From Phycisphaerales bacterium (GTDB lineage Bacteria; Planctomycetota; Phycisphaerae; Phycisphaerales; UBA1924), in NCBI GenBank assembly GCA_016741915.1, contig JACVCS010000002.1:1-64000 (forward strand): a DNA stretch of 64,000 nt, given 5' to 3'. Positions 36,793-46,431 of this stretch are shown here, in pieces (the first letter of the stretch is position 1; each line of letters begins with the position of its first letter). The position numbers and the translations under genes were made by a program. The notes under the pieces were generated by a model, which was not told the DNA's origin, did not search any database, and was given only the letters and a program-made list of their open reading frames with translations.

Positions 36793-37007
36793 TGCCGTAC
36801 GACTGCGTGATGTGCCGGTCCGTGATCGGCATGGGTGAGTGACCAACCGGGTACACACCCGGAACGGCAGCACCTTCGCGCTGTTCAAAGCGGATTCGTT
36901 GAGTTGCCCGAATCAAGCGTCGCCCACAGATGATGGCGATCGACAAACAGATCGATTGGATTCGCCACAATCAGCGAGCACCGCTTCGCGCCGCGATGGC
37001 AGATCGC

Positions 37008-37697
37008 TCACTCAAGCGGCGGATACCAGTTCGGCGGCCATTTCTTGCCCTCGTAATCGATGCCACCCCAAGAATCTGCATCCACGCCGAGGGTTTCAAT
37101 CGGGTGAAACCCGCAGTTTGTCAATCGCAGATCACGCGCCATCTGAATGATATCAAAGGTGCAGAAGATTCGGCTGTGCGTCAAAGGATAGACCGAAAAA
37201 ACTTGCCAGTTCGATGGCACTGGATCCTCAAAACCCACTCGCAAATCAACCTTTCGATGCTCGATCATTATGCCACATTCAGGACAAGACCGATTGATCT
37301 CGCCATCGATCGGGAAGTTCTTTCTTCGAACACGGTAATGACAGTGTATGTAATAGTAGTTTGGAATCCCCGCACTGACCAGTTTTTCGGGTGCGTTCAG
37401 AATCTTGACCGGGAAAAACGATATACCCTGAACACCAAGCCGAATCAGACCGTCTCTGAACTTTTCGCTGACGATACTGTCGTTAGAGCCGTCAACGATG
37501 TCGCTCGGGATTCTCCCCCCTGTGAACACGCACGCACCGGGGCCGTTGGGGTACTTAATCTGAGTTCCGCACGTCTTGCAGGTGACCACAACGCAGTTCC
37601 ATATCCGGAACTCCAAGCCGTCCATGTGCGGGTATTTTCTTCCAAAGGAGGAATCTCTGCCCCACAACTTGAAATACATCGGCACATCATCTCGCAT
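37008..37697 (-). CDS. Double-CXXCG motif (SitI6-like) immunity-type protein
   Basis: 229 aa from ATG 37697, with AAGGGGAG upstream. Two CxxCG motifs, CKTCG (Cys40, Cys43) and CPECG (Cys138, Cys141), are separated by about 95 residues and probably form one zinc site. The C-terminus (WQVFSVYPLTHSRIFC and onward) follows the layout of the double-CXXCG family, to which Myxococcus SitI6 belongs; these neutralise polymorphic toxins. No toxin gene is adjacent, so this looks like an orphan immunity gene. Base composition is visibly lower in GC than both sides, and the gene lies between two copies of the dapL 3' end, indicating acquisition. Confidence 0.75.
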   Translation of the reverse strand: MRDDVPMYFKLWGRDSSFGRKYPHMDGLEFRIWNCVVVTCKTCGTQIKYPNGPGACVFTGGRIPSDIVDGSNDSIVSEKFRDGLIRLGVQGISFFPVKILNAPEKLVSAGIPNYYYIHCHYRVRRKNFPIDGEINRSCPECGIMIEHRKVDLRVGFEDPVPSNWQVFSVYPLTHSRIFCTFDIIQMARDLRLTNCGFHPIETLGVDADSWGGIDYEGKKWPPNWYPPLE

Positions 37698-37775
37698 TGA
37701 GTCTCCCCTTGCTCGCCTCATCCCGGCTATGTTCTTGTAGCTTCGCGTAAAGTGTATCCTCGGACGCAAATCAAC

Positions 37776-37914
37776 CATCGACGAAGCCGCGGTCGTCACC
37801 GTCCCCGGCGCGGGCTTCGGCCAGCACTGCACCGACTGGTTCCGCGTCAGCCTCACCCGCCAGACCGACCGCCTCGAAGAAGCCATGCGCCGCTTGGCTT
37901 CGCTGAAGTTCTAG
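37776..37914 (+). pseudogene. Duplicated 3' end of the dapL-type gene
   Basis: It encodes the same 45 C-terminal residues as the intact gene, from IDEAAVVTVPGAGF to LASLKF. All seven sense-codon differences are silent (for example GGG/GGC, CGT/CGC, ACG/ACC, CTG/TTG), and the stop is TAG in place of TGA. It has no start codon and is not expected to be made. The purely silent divergence means both copies evolved as functional coding ends before being brought together. Confidence 0.9.
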
Positions 37915-38101
37915 AAGATTCGCGAAGCGTCTTTGATCCCTTCAGGTGCGTGGCCGACTCGTGCAGCCCTGCACCATGGCCATCCTTGCGCGCAAAGAGA
38001 CGCCCATGCATGTGTACGGCCTGTGGGCCGCGATGAACTTGGCTGTTTCGCACATGAGCCGTGGTACACTGCGCTGGCTTCAAACCGGGGAGGAACTGCG
38101 C

Positions 38102-39400
38102 ATGACCACTTCGACCGTTCGTATCGGCATCACCGCCCTGACCTTGCTCTGCGGCGTAATGATGCCTTCGTTCACGCACGCCACAGCCTTCGCAGAAAGC
38201 GCCGAGCCCGCAGGCGCGGCGGAAGCGACGCCGACGATCGCGCCGACGCCGGAGGCGGTGCGGAAGGCTCTGGGCGTCGAGGCACGCAAGCGCGTGGTTG
38301 AGGCGGTGGAAGAGGCGGTGAAGTCCACGGGGTATCGCGGGGCGGCGTTGGTTGGTGTTGATGGCGAGGCGGTGCTGATGAAGGGCTGGGGGCGGAGGCT
38401 GCCGCCGCCGGCACGCGGGCCCGGGGGCGATCAGATCATTGACAAGGATTCGGTCTTTGAGATCGCGAGCATTTCGAAGGTCATCACGGCGCAGGCGATT
38501 CTGAAACTCGCGGAGCAGAAGAAACTCTCGCTCGACGACGAGATCGGCGTGTGGCTGCAGCCCGAGATGAAGCCCGACGCCGTACCGGCGAGCTGGAAGG
38601 GCGTGACGATCCGGCACCTGCTCTCGCACAGCAGCGGGCTCGACAACGACACGGGGATCAGCCCGTACAACGAACAAAGCCGGACGGCGGCGGTGAAAAA
38701 GTTCGCACGTTCGGCCGTGCTGACCAAGCCGGGCGAGGCCTTCGCGTACAACAACGCGGCCTACTGCATGCTCGCGGTGATCATCGAACGCGCCTCGGGT
38801 CAGGAGTTCGAACGCTTCATCAAGAGCGAGATCTTCGACCCCGCAGGGATGGCCAGTTCGGCCTTCCCGCCCGGCACGGGGCTCGACGTCAAGCAGCGCG
38901 TGCGGCGCAAGGCCACCGTCACCATGAACGAGCACCCCTGGGGCTGGGGGTACAAAGGCTGCGGCGGCGTGCTGACAACGATGAGCGACCTGCTCGCGTG
39001 GGATAAAGCCGCACGCGAGAACCGCATCATCAGCAAAGCGAGCGAGACGCTCATGCGCACGGGCGTTGTGAAGAACGACACCGAGGAACATGATGAAGAC
39101 GCGATGATCGGCCTTGCATGGTTCATCAGTTCCCACGCAGGTCGAGAGAAACTCACGCACACGGGTGGCAGCTTCGGCGTGCGCTGCGTGATGTTCCGCT
39201 ATCCGAACGAAGGGGTCATCATCGTGACGGCGACCGACGACAGCGCCGAGCCGCTCGCGATCGCGCAGGCGGCGGAGGGTGCTCTGCTCGAAGAGTTGTC
39301 CAGGGCGGGGATCAGGGGTCAGGGGCCTTTGAAGCCGAGCGTGACGAAGACGCCTGAAACCCGGCCGACGAAGAACCCGGAGAAGGAACCCGCGAAGTGA
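38102..39400 (+). CDS. Secreted serine hydrolase, class C beta-lactamase family
   Basis: 432 aa from ATG 38102 (GGGGAGG upstream). The signal peptide is cut near residue 28. Active-site motifs of the beta-lactamase/DD-peptidase fold are intact: SISK (Ser123, Lys126), YNN (Tyr216) and HTG (353-355, in place of KTG). The HTG form is typical of esterases and D-peptidases of this family more than of true beta-lactamases. The tail is Pro/Lys/Thr-rich. Probably a periplasmic esterase or peptidase. The 3' end is 9 nt from the stop of the convergent kinase. Confidence 0.87.
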   Translation: MTTSTVRIGITALTLLCGVMMPSFTHATAFAESAEPAGAAEATPTIAPTPEAVRKALGVEARKRVVEAVEEAVKSTGYRGAALVGVDGEAVLMKGWGRRLPPPARGPGGDQIIDKDSVFEIASISKVITAQAILKLAEQKKLSLDDEIGVWLQPEMKPDAVPASWKGVTIRHLLSHSSGLDNDTGISPYNEQSRTAAVKKFARSAVLTKPGEAFAYNNAAYCMLAVIIERASGQEFERFIKSEIFDPAGMASSAFPPGTGLDVKQRVRRKATVTMNEHPWGWGYKGCGGVLTTMSDLLAWDKAARENRIISKASETLMRTGVVKNDTEEHDEDAMIGLAWFISSHAGREKLTHTGGSFGVRCVMFRYPNEGVIIVTATDDSAEPLAIAQAAEGALLEELSRAGIRGQGPLKPSVTKTPETRPTKNPEKEPAK

Positions 39401-39409
39401 ACGCTCGCG

Positions 39410-42400
39410 TCAAGCCGCGGCGCTGGAGGGCGCTTGCGTGTTCGCCGCGCCGGCGCGGGCTTTGTTCAGCAGTGCGGCGATGGCGGTGAGCACCGCCTGA
39501 CGGTCGATGGGCTTTGACGCGTAATCGTCGCAGCCGGCCTCGACGCACTTCTGGCGGTCGTCGGCCATCGCGTGCGCGGTGAGGGCGAGGATGGGGATCT
39601 GGGAACCTTCCTGACGGAGCGTCCGGGCGAGGGTGTACCCGTCCATCTCGGGCATCTGCATGTCGGTGACGAGCAGGTCGAAGGGGTTGCCCGCGGCGAG
39701 GGCGGTGTGGATCTTGTCGAGTGCGATGCGGCCGTTGTCAGCGACTTCGACGGTCAGCCCGGCCTTCTTCAGCACGAAGGAGATGAGGCGTTGGTTGTCG
39801 AGGCCGTCCTCGGCGAGGATGACGCGGCCGGTCAGGTTCGCGATGACGGGTTTGGCGTGTGTGTTGAATGCCGAGGACTGCGTGACGTTGAACGAGGAGA
39901 TATCGCGGGCGTCGGGGAGGGCGATCAGCGGGAGTTCGACGCGGAAGGTCGATCCGACGCCGGGCTCGCTGCGGACGAGTTTGACGCTGCCGCCCATGAG
40001 CGTGGCGAGTCGGCGGCAGATGGTCAGCCCGAGCCCGGTGCCGCCGTGACGGCGCGTGACGCTGGAGTCGGCCTGAGTGAAGGGCGTGAAGAGGCGCTGC
40101 GACTGTTCGGGGGACATGCCCGCGCCGGTGTCGGAGACATCGATATGGAGTATGCGCGGTGCGGAGGCTTCCGCGGGCGTTACGGACGCGAGACGGATGG
40201 CGATGGCGCCCTTCTCGGTGAACTTCGCGGCGTTGCCCAGGAGGTTGGTGAGGATCTGGCGCAGGCGTGTCGGGTCGGACTGGATGCGGTCGGGGATTGG
40301 GGAATCAAAGTGGATCGCGAAATCGATGTTCTTATCCGCGAGGCGCTTGCTGAAGAGCGTGGAGATCTCCGCGAGCATGTCGGGCACGTTGGTGGGGATC
40401 TGCTCGATGGTCATCTTGCCGGCCTCGATCTTGGAAACGTCGAGGATGTCGTTGATGACGGTGAGCAGGTGAGAACCGGCGGAGCGGATTGTGTCGATGG
40501 TCTGCACGCGGCGCTCGGGGGCCTGGGTGATCTCGCCGTCGGAGCGGAGCAGATCTGCGTAGCCCAGGATCGCCGTCAGCGGTGTGCGGATTTCGTGGGA
40601 CATGTTGGCGAGGAACTCGCTCTTGGCTTTGCTGGCGGCCTCGGCCTGGTTGCGGAGCGCTTCCATCTCGGCGGCGCGGTGGGCGAGTTCGGTTGCCTGG
40701 CGTTCCTTTTCGTCGCGGGCGATGGTGAGGCTGTGGATCAGATCGCGGAGGCGGTCCTGTGCGCGGCGGCGATCGATGACGATCGCGGCGAGGCTCGCGG
40801 TTTCCTGGAGCAGGCGGAGCTGCGGCGGTTTGGGCAGGCAGGGCTTCCGGCAGTAGATGGCCAACGAACCGACGACCTCGCCGTCGCCCGAGACGATCGG
40901 GTGCGACCAGCAGGCCAGGAGCCCGTACTTGAGGGCGGTGGCGGCGAAGTCTTTCCATCGGGGGTCGGTCTGGGTATTCTCGGTGAGGATCGTGGTGTTG
41001 AGCGCGACGGCGGAGCCGCAGGAACCCACGTCGATGCCGTAGCGGATGCCGTCGATGGAGTTGGTGTACTCGGGGGGGAGGCTGGGCCCGGCCGTGTGGA
41101 CGAGTTTGTCGCCTTCGACGAGCAGGACGGAGGCGAGCACCTGTTCGTCCTGTTCTTCGATGATCCGGCAGACGCGCTGGAGGGTTTCGCTGATGGGCTT
41201 GTCGGCGGCGACCATGCCGAGAACTTCGGCGTGCCCGTCGCGCAACTGATCGGCGAGGCGTCGCTGGTTGATATCGGTCTCGATCGCGACGAAGTGCGTC
41301 AGGGTGCCGAAGTCGTCGTAGACCGGGGCGGCGTCGATCTTGACCCAGTAGGGTTCGCCGGACTTGGTGTAGTTGATGGTTTCGACGACGAACGGCCTGC
41401 CTTCGCGGAGGGCCTTGCCCATGGTGGCGCGGGCTTCGGGGTGGGTGCGCGGGCCTTGCAGAACCTCGCCCGGGGTTTTGCCCTTGACTTCGTCGAGTGT
41501 GTAGCCGGTGATCTTGGTGAAGCTGTCGTTGACCCACTTGATCCGTCCGACGGCGTCGGTGATGATGGCGGCGTTGGTGGTTTTCTCGGCGATCAGCGCC
41601 AGGTCACGGGCCTCGCGTTCGCTCTGGGCGAGTTGGGTGCGGGCGTCGTGTGCCTCGGAGACATCCTGGAACGCGCCGTAGATACGAACAACGCGGCCTT
41701 CGATCTGTTCGATGGAGCACTGCGCGCGGACCCAGCGGCGGTTGCCCTTCGCGGTGATGAAGGGCAGTTCAAGATCGAAGGGGATCGCGTCTTCGATTGC
41801 GCGGTCGACGGCGGCGCGGATGACCGGCTGCGCATCGGGCGAGTAGAAACTGATCGCCCGGTCGACAAGGGGAACGGTGTCGTGGGGGAGTTCGTGGATG
41901 TTGAAGACTTCGCGGGTCCAACTGAGCACCCCGGTGCGGAGATCGAGTTCCCAGCCGCCGATGTGGGCGATTTCGCCCGTCTGCTCCTGGAGGGTGGTCA
42001 TCCGGCGGACCTGATCCTCGGCGAGCTTGCGTTTGGTGATGTCGGAGCGGATGGAGACGAGTCGGGTGATTTTGCCGTCGGCGGCTTTGAAGGGGACGAT
42101 GGTTGTATCGACCCAGTAGATTGAGCCGTCTTTCGCGCGGTTGCGGACTTCGCCTTGCCAGACGTTGCCAGCGGAGACGGTCCGCCAGAGGTCCACCCAG
42201 AACTGCTTGGGGTGGTGGCCGGAGTTGATGATGCGGTGGTTCTTGCCGAGGAGTTCTTCGCGTGAGTAGCCGCTGATCTGGCAGAAGCGGTCGTTGGCGA
42301 AGATGATGTTGCCTTTGTTGTCGGTGACGGCGACGATGGTGGCCTGGTCGATGGCGAGCTTGTAGCAGTCGAGCTCGGCGAGTGCGGCCTCGGACTCGAG

Positions 42401-44302
42401 TCGGGCGCTTTCGGCGGCGGCGCTGCGGGCCTGAAGCTCGGTGTTGAAAGCCCGGGCGTCGGCCAGCGCGGATGCGCGGCTCTTGCCGAGCCTCCACGCG
42501 GCGGCGCCGAGACCGGTCGTCAGCACGAAGCCGACGATCCCGATCATCGTGGGCGTGGCGCGATCGATGGAGGCGGTGAACCTTGGTGTGGAGAAGACGT
42601 TGAGCGTCCATTGAGCGCCCGCGACGTTGACCGTATGACGCGCCGCGTAGCTCGGGCCTGAGGGATCAGATCGGCGAGCGGCGTAGATCAGCGCGTTCGG
42701 GCGCGTGTCTGAGGCGATGTACAGGTCCGCGTCGGCGTAACCCGATGTGATCGACTCGGCGTGGGCCAGGAGATCACCCACGGCGACCGGGGAGAAGACA
42801 AACCCGGGCAGCATCCCCGGCGTGCTGAGCGTCACGAAGGGGGGCTTGGCACCCTTGAAGACCGGCAGCAGAAGAACGAAGTAGGTGGAGTTCGGATCCT
42901 GCTCGTCGAGGCGATGGACACGCGTCACGTAGAGGTGATCGCTCATGGCCGCGAGGTAGAGCGAATCATCGAACTTCGGCATCGACACGCAGGTGAACCG
43001 CGGAAGTGGCGTTTCATCGTGATGGAAGTACTTCGGGATGACGTGATCCGCGGTCGAGGGGTCGAAGATGAACTTTGGTGCGATGTAGCCCACCGCGGAG
43101 AACGGTCGCGAGGAGTTGCCTGTGGATTGTGAGGAGACGAAACGGTGGAACTCGCCCGGGTCGACGGTGTTGCTGGCAAGGAACAGCGCGCGTGTGGCGT
43201 GGAGCGAAGCGACGTGGGCGTCGATGCGACGCTGCACCTCGTGCACCAGCATGACCGATTCTCGGCGGAACTGGTCCTCGGCGCGATCGACGATGGCGCG
43301 GTACGACGCCCACACCGCGGTGTATGTCAGCACGGCGCCGAAGAAGATCATCGCGGCGATGGCGCCGGCGAAGGGGATGATCTGGCGGAGTTCGATACGG
43401 TTGAACTGGACCAGGTTCGCGGCGAAATGACGGCGTGCGCCGTGGGTCGTCAGGCAGCCGGCGATCGAGAGCAGAAGGAAAGCGCCGGCGGAGTGAACGG
43501 GGACAGTGGAGAAGATGCCGCCGTGGCTGGAGTTCAGAGCGTGGATGATGAACCAGACCGCGCAGAACGCCGCAAGGATGGTGCTGAAGGCGAACGCGAT
43601 GAACGCCGGGAGGAAGTACGCCAACCCGAGCAGAACGGTGCAGATGCCGAGCGTGGTCAGGCAGGTGGCCTTCAGAACGCTGGGGGGTGCGGGGAGCGGG
43701 AACTCGGGCGGGAGGTCGATGATGCCGAAGAGGGTTTGGTTGAGCCCGAAGCCCGGACTGAGGGCCGGGTTGATGAGGCAGGAGAGGCCATCGATTGTGC
43801 AGAGCGTGCCGAGGATGACGGCGGCGGTGCTGACGGGCGAGCGGCTGGTGCGGAGAGCGTAGAGGGTGACGGCCGTGGCGGAAAGGACCAACGCGATGGC
43901 GGTCATGGGCTGCATGGGCGGAAGGCCCGGCAGCAGCGAGCACATGTGCGGCTCGCGGAAGATCCAGCCGGTCAGCACTGTCACGGCGGCGAGCGCCACC
44001 GTGCCCGCGGCGAGACAGACGCCCAGGTTGGCCCAGATGTGATCAAAGTGCTGGCGGACGGCGCGGTCGGTGATGACCTGTGCGGTGGCGTCGGCACGCG
44101 TGTCCGCTTCGGCACCGGGCGCGGGGCGCGCAAGCGGGATGATGAGCGTCAGCAGCAAAGCCGCGGCGACGATGGCGGGGATGAAGGTTGAGATGGTGAA
44201 AGTCGGAGAAACCAGCCCCGCGGTGGTGAAGATGAAGGCGACACACACGAGCGTGAGCACGAGTGCGCGGAGGCGGGCCGTTCTGAGTGATGGGTGGTGC
44301 AT
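39410..44302 (-). CDS. Hybrid sensor histidine kinase: membrane region, CHASE1, three PAS, GAF, kinase, receiver
   Basis: 1630 aa. About eight membrane spans (1-330) precede an extracytoplasmic CHASE-type sensor (about 345-580). Three PAS domains follow (about 650-760, 770-880, 900-1010; [40 protein letters not shown]), then a GAF domain (about 1030-1180), HisKA with the phospho-acceptor His in [13 protein letters not shown] (near 1237), an HATPase ([37 protein letters not shown]) and a C-terminal receiver (about 1490-1610) with phospho-Asp in [11 protein letters not shown] (near 1546). The receiver is the last domain; no HPt domain or separate regulator is adjacent, so signalling must pass to an HPt protein elsewhere. 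Confidence 0.94.
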   Translation of the reverse strand: MHHPSLRTARLRALVLTLVCVAFIFTTAGLVSPTFTISTFIPAIVAAALLLTLIIPLARPAPGAEADTRADATAQVITDRAVRQHFDHIWANLGVCLAAGTVALAAVTVLTGWIFREPHMCSLLPGLPPMQPMTAIALVLSATAVTLYALRTSRSPVSTAAVILGTLCTIDGLSCLINPALSPGFGLNQTLFGIIDLPPEFPLPAPPSVLKATCLTTLGICTVLLGLAYFLPAFIAFAFSTILAAFCAVWFIIHALNSSHGGIFSTVPVHSAGAFLLLSIAGCLTTHGARRHFAANLVQFNRIELRQIIPFAGAIAAMIFFGAVLTYTAVWASYRAIVDRAEDQFRRESVMLVHEVQRRIDAHVASLHATRALFLASNTVDPGEFHRFVSSQSTGNSSRPFSAVGYIAPKFIFDPSTADHVIPKYFHHDETPLPRFTCVSMPKFDDSLYLAAMSDHLYVTRVHRLDEQDPNSTYFVLLLPVFKGAKPPFVTLSTPGMLPGFVFSPVAVGDLLAHAESITSGYADADLYIASDTRPNALIYAARRSDPSGPSYAARHTVNVAGAQWTLNVFSTPRFTASIDRATPTMIGIVGFVLTTGLGAAAWRLGKSRASALADARAFNTELQARSAAAESARLESEAALAELDCYKLAIDQATIVAVTDNKGNIIFANDRFCQISGYSREELLGKNHRIINSGHHPKQFWVDLWRTVSAGNVWQGEVRNRAKDGSIYWVDTTIVPFKAADGKITRLVSIRSDITKRKLAEDQVRRMTTLQEQTGEIAHIGGWELDLRTGVLSWTREVFNIHELPHDTVPLVDRAISFYSPDAQPVIRAAVDRAIEDAIPFDLELPFITAKGNRRWVRAQCSIEQIEGRVVRIYGAFQDVSEAHDARTQLAQSEREARDLALIAEKTTNAAIITDAVGRIKWVNDSFTKITGYTLDEVKGKTPGEVLQGPRTHPEARATMGKALREGRPFVVETINYTKSGEPYWVKIDAAPVYDDFGTLTHFVAIETDINQRRLADQLRDGHAEVLGMVAADKPISETLQRVCRIIEEQDEQVLASVLLVEGDKLVHTAGPSLPPEYTNSIDGIRYGIDVGSCGSAVALNTTILTENTQTDPRWKDFAATALKYGLLACWSHPIVSGDGEVVGSLAIYCRKPCLPKPPQLRLLQETASLAAIVIDRRRAQDRLRDLIHSLTIARDEKERQATELAHRAAEMEALRNQAEAASKAKSEFLANMSHEIRTPLTAILGYADLLRSDGEITQAPERRVQTIDTIRSAGSHLLTVINDILDVSKIEAGKMTIEQIPTNVPDMLAEISTLFSKRLADKNIDFAIHFDSPIPDRIQSDPTRLRQILTNLLGNAAKFTEKGAIAIRLASVTPAEASAPRILHIDVSDTGAGMSPEQSQRLFTPFTQADSSVTRRHGGTGLGLTICRRLATLMGGSVKLVRSEPGVGSTFRVELPLIALPDARDISSFNVTQSSAFNTHAKPVIANLTGRVILAEDGLDNQRLISFVLKKAGLTVEVADNGRIALDKIHTALAAGNPFDLLVTDMQMPEMDGYTLARTLRQEGSQIPILALTAHAMADDRQKCVEAGCDDYASKPIDRQAVLTAIAALLNKARAGAANTQAPSSAAA

Positions 44303-44614
44303 CGTTCAATCCGCAACCGCTGCGGCGGTTTCGACCGAGGAAAACCCGGTACCGAGAACAACATCGGCGGAACGAAGGTGGTTCTGGAGTGGATGATCGG
44401 AGATCACCCGAACCGTTCGAAACGGGTCGAGACCGCAATGGGCGGTCAAACGGATGTATGAAGTTTGGATTTGTGTTGGGTATCTCGGCTTTCGCATGCT
44501 AAAACAAAGCACCCACGCGTGGGGTGCGTGGGTGCGGTCGAAAGGGCTCTGGATGTGTGGGCCAGTGGTTTTTACGGGGCTCGAAACCGGGTAAAACGCC
44601 AGCACGGCTGGGGT
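44303..44614. other. Intergenic region holding the pdhC terminator
   Basis: About 310 bases. Apart from the terminator hairpin at 44509-44535 nothing is recognised. The part next to the kinase start is its likely promoter region, but no hexamers are clear. Confidence 0.45.
44509..44535 (-). terminator. pdh operon terminator
   Basis: Perfect 10-bp stem GCACCCACGC / GCGTGGGTGC, followed on the minus strand by TTTGTTTTAG, 80 nt past the pdhC stop. Confidence 0.92.
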
Positions 44615-45967
44615 TTATACCAGGAGCGTGGCGGGCGTTTCGAGCATCTGCTTGACCGTGGCGAGGTATTGAGCGGCCATGGCGCCGTCGATGATGCGGT
44701 GGTCGCTGGACATGGTCATCTGCATTTCGTGACCGATAACCAGTTCGTCCTTGCCGTTGACCGTCTGGACGACGGGCTTCTTCACCGCGGCGCCGACGGC
44801 GAGGATGGCGGCGTTGGGCGGGTTGATGATGGCGGTGAAGTGTTCAACGCCGAACATGCCCAGGTTGCTAATGGTGAAGGTGCTGTCGCCCATCTCGTCG
44901 ATGGTCAGGCCCTTGGTGCGGGCCTTGTCGGCGAGGGATTTGGTTTCGCTGGAGATGAGGCGGAGGCCCTTGCTGTCCGCAGAGCGGATGGTGGCGACGA
45001 CGAGCCCGCCGCCTTTTTCGGGCGGGAGGCTGATGGCGACGCCGACGTTGACGTGATCGAGGAGCTGGATGGATTCCTGACCCTTCGCGCCGACCCAGCG
45101 CGAGTTGACGTACGGGTGCTGGTGCATCGCCAGGGCGCAGGCGCGGACGAGGAAGTCGTTGACGCTGAGCTTCACACCCTGCGGCGAGAGTTGGTCGTTG
45201 AGCTGCTGACGAAGGGCAAGCAGAGCGTCCATCCGCACGGCGACGGTGACCTGGTAATGCGGGATGGTGGTCTTGCTCTCGACAAGGCGTGCGGCGATGG
45301 TGCGGCGCATGTTCGAGAGGGGCTGCGTCTCGGCGCGGAGGGTGCCGGGCGTGTGGACGAAAGCGGAACCCGGCACGACGGCGGCGGCGGCGGGGTGGGC
45401 CGGCGCGGTGCGCTGCGGCGCGGGCGATGAAGTTGCCGGGGCGGCCGCGGGCGTGCTCGAAGTGCTGGAAGCGATGAAGGCTTCGACGTCTTTGCGGACG
45501 ATGCGACCCGAGGGGCCCGAGCCTGAGAGGCGGGAGAGGTCAACGCCCGTGTCGGCGGCGATCTTTCGGGCGAGGGGCGAGGCGAAGATGCGCTCGGAGG
45601 TGTGGCCGTTGGAGGCGTGTGCGGGTGCGTCGAGGACGGCGGTGGAGGAGGAGGCGGAGGACGAGCCGACGGCGTTGGCGGCGGCGGCTTTGCTCGCGCT
45701 GCCCTTCACCTCGGCGCCGCCCGTGCCACCTTCCCACGAGAGGATGAGGGTGCCGACGGGGACGGGCTGGCCTTCCTTGACGTTGAGCTCGGCGATGGTG
45801 CCGTCCTCGAAGGTTTGGAGTTCCATGGTGGCTTTGTCGGTCTCGATGTCGGCGATGACGTCACCAGACTTGACCTTCTGGCCGGGCTTGGCGTGCCACT
45901 TGATGATGGTTCCGACTTCCATGGTGTCGGAGAGGCGGGGCATGGTCAGATTCTTGGGCACGATCAT
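44615..45967 (-). CDS. pdhC: Dihydrolipoamide acetyltransferase (E2) of pyruvate dehydrogenase
   Basis: 450 aa from ATG 45967 (GGAG just upstream). One lipoyl domain at the N-terminus, with MPRLSDTMEVGTI and lipoyl-lysine ETDKATM (Lys45). A peripheral-subunit-binding domain follows (about 122-160; ASPLARKIAADTGVDLSRL, GSGPSGRIVRKDVEAF), then the catalytic acyltransferase domain ending in SSDHRIIDGAMAAQYL (active-site His near 422). It transfers acetyl from lipoate to CoA and forms the complex core. Ala/Ser/Pro linkers separate the domains. It is the last gene of the pdh unit; E3 is not in the window. Its leader consists of the heptamer array left by the inserted four-helix-bundle gene. Confidence 0.95.
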   Translation of the reverse strand: MIVPKNLTMPRLSDTMEVGTIIKWHAKPGQKVKSGDVIADIETDKATMELQTFEDGTIAELNVKEGQPVPVGTLILSWEGGTGGAEVKGSASKAAAANAVGSSSASSSTAVLDAPAHASNGHTSERIFASPLARKIAADTGVDLSRLSGSGPSGRIVRKDVEAFIASSTSSTPAAAPATSSPAPQRTAPAHPAAAAVVPGSAFVHTPGTLRAETQPLSNMRRTIAARLVESKTTIPHYQVTVAVRMDALLALRQQLNDQLSPQGVKLSVNDFLVRACALAMHQHPYVNSRWVGAKGQESIQLLDHVNVGVAISLPPEKGGGLVVATIRSADSKGLRLISSETKSLADKARTKGLTIDEMGDSTFTISNLGMFGVEHFTAIINPPNAAILAVGAAVKKPVVQTVNGKDELVIGHEMQMTMSSDHRIIDGAMAAQYLATVKQMLETPATLLV

Positions 45968-45972
45968 TCTCC

Positions 45973-46001
45973 ACATAGCACATGGCACAGGGCCACATGG
46001 C
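45973..46001 (+). repeat. ACATGGC-type array, left side of the four-helix-bundle gene
   Basis: ACATAGC, ACATGGC, ACAGGGC, then ACATGGC offset by one base. It lies between the four-helix-bundle stop and the pdhC start, and it is the same heptamer as at 12824-12865. Confidence 0.85.
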
Positions 46002-46005
46002 ACAT

Positions 46006-46416
46006 TCAAACTTGTTTCTTCGCACCAACGGCGGTCTTACGGGTACGGGTGATCATTGCACCGAACATCTTCTTGAGTTGGAGTGCTTCCTGCAACAGGG
46101 GATCAAGGCGGTCCTGCTGAATCCACTCTCGCATCACGCACAGTTCAAGCCAGAATCGCGTCTCGTTGAGTTCCTTGATCACGATGCCAAGCGTCTTCGC
46201 AAAATCGGCTCTGCTCATTGCCTCATCGGCTTCGTAGAGGTTCGCCCCGACGCTGCAGCCGCTGGCGGTCAGTTGGTCAAGCAATCGGCGGGAACGGCCT
46301 TGACTTTCGAGGGTCTCCACAACGTGCAGCACCCTGTTGGCGAACGTGCGGACGCGGGTCAGTGTGTCTGCTCGCAATCTGCCCAAGATGCTGTCTCCGA
46401 TGTGCTCTGTGGCCAT
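46006..46416 (-). CDS. Four-helix-bundle protein (IVP/S23/Avd-like family)
   Basis: 136 aa. Helical throughout, with the family pattern: VRTFANRVLHVVETL, then GRSRRLLDQLTASGCSVGANLYEADEA, split by conserved small residues, then FAKTLGIVIKELNETRFWLEL. The family includes proteins encoded in 23S rRNA intervening sequences and the Avd accessory protein of diversity-generating retroelements; basic surfaces suggest nucleic-acid binding. It has no metabolic link to pyruvate dehydrogenase, yet it lies between pdhB and pdhC on their strand. The start ATG is itself part of an ACATGGC heptamer, and the stop is 4 nt from the opposite array. No reverse transcriptase or template repeat is nearby, so it is not a diversity-generating cassette. 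Confidence 0.88.
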   Translation of the reverse strand: MATEHIGDSILGRLRADTLTRVRTFANRVLHVVETLESQGRSRRLLDQLTASGCSVGANLYEADEAMSRADFAKTLGIVIKELNETRFWLELCVMREWIQQDRLDPLLQEALQLKKMFGAMITRTRKTAVGAKKQV

Positions 46417-46431
46417 GTGCCATGTGCGGTG
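46414..46431 (-). repeat. ACATGGC array, right side, inverted
   Basis: On the minus strand the sequence reads GCACATGGCACATGG, two units of the same heptamer as at 45973-46001 but in the opposite orientation. It fills the 15-nt gap between the pdhB stop and the four-helix-bundle start. Confidence 0.8.

Larger units (their letters stand above)
36654..37914. mobile_element. Probable acquired island bracketed by a dapL 3'-end duplication
   Basis: A 139-bp direct repeat (36654-36792 and 37776-37914, nine differences, no gaps) encloses 983 bp with one low-GC gene. Insertion at the 3' end of a gene, with the gene restored by an element-borne copy, is the classical result of site-specific integration or recombination with homologous DNA. 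No integrase is present, so the unit is either a remnant or was moved in trans. Confidence 0.65.

Noticed and set aside
38102-39400. Antibiotic-resistance beta-lactamase
   Set aside because: HTG in place of KTG and the sequence pattern fit esterase or D-peptidase members better; resistance cannot be claimed.
39572-42124. 850-codon plus-strand open frame opposite the hybrid kinase
   Set aside because: Shadow of the kinase; no recognisable domain and skewed Gly/Asp/Val content.
46006-46416. Avd of a diversity-generating retroelement
   Set aside because: No reverse transcriptase, template or variable repeat lies nearby; only the four-helix-bundle family is shared.
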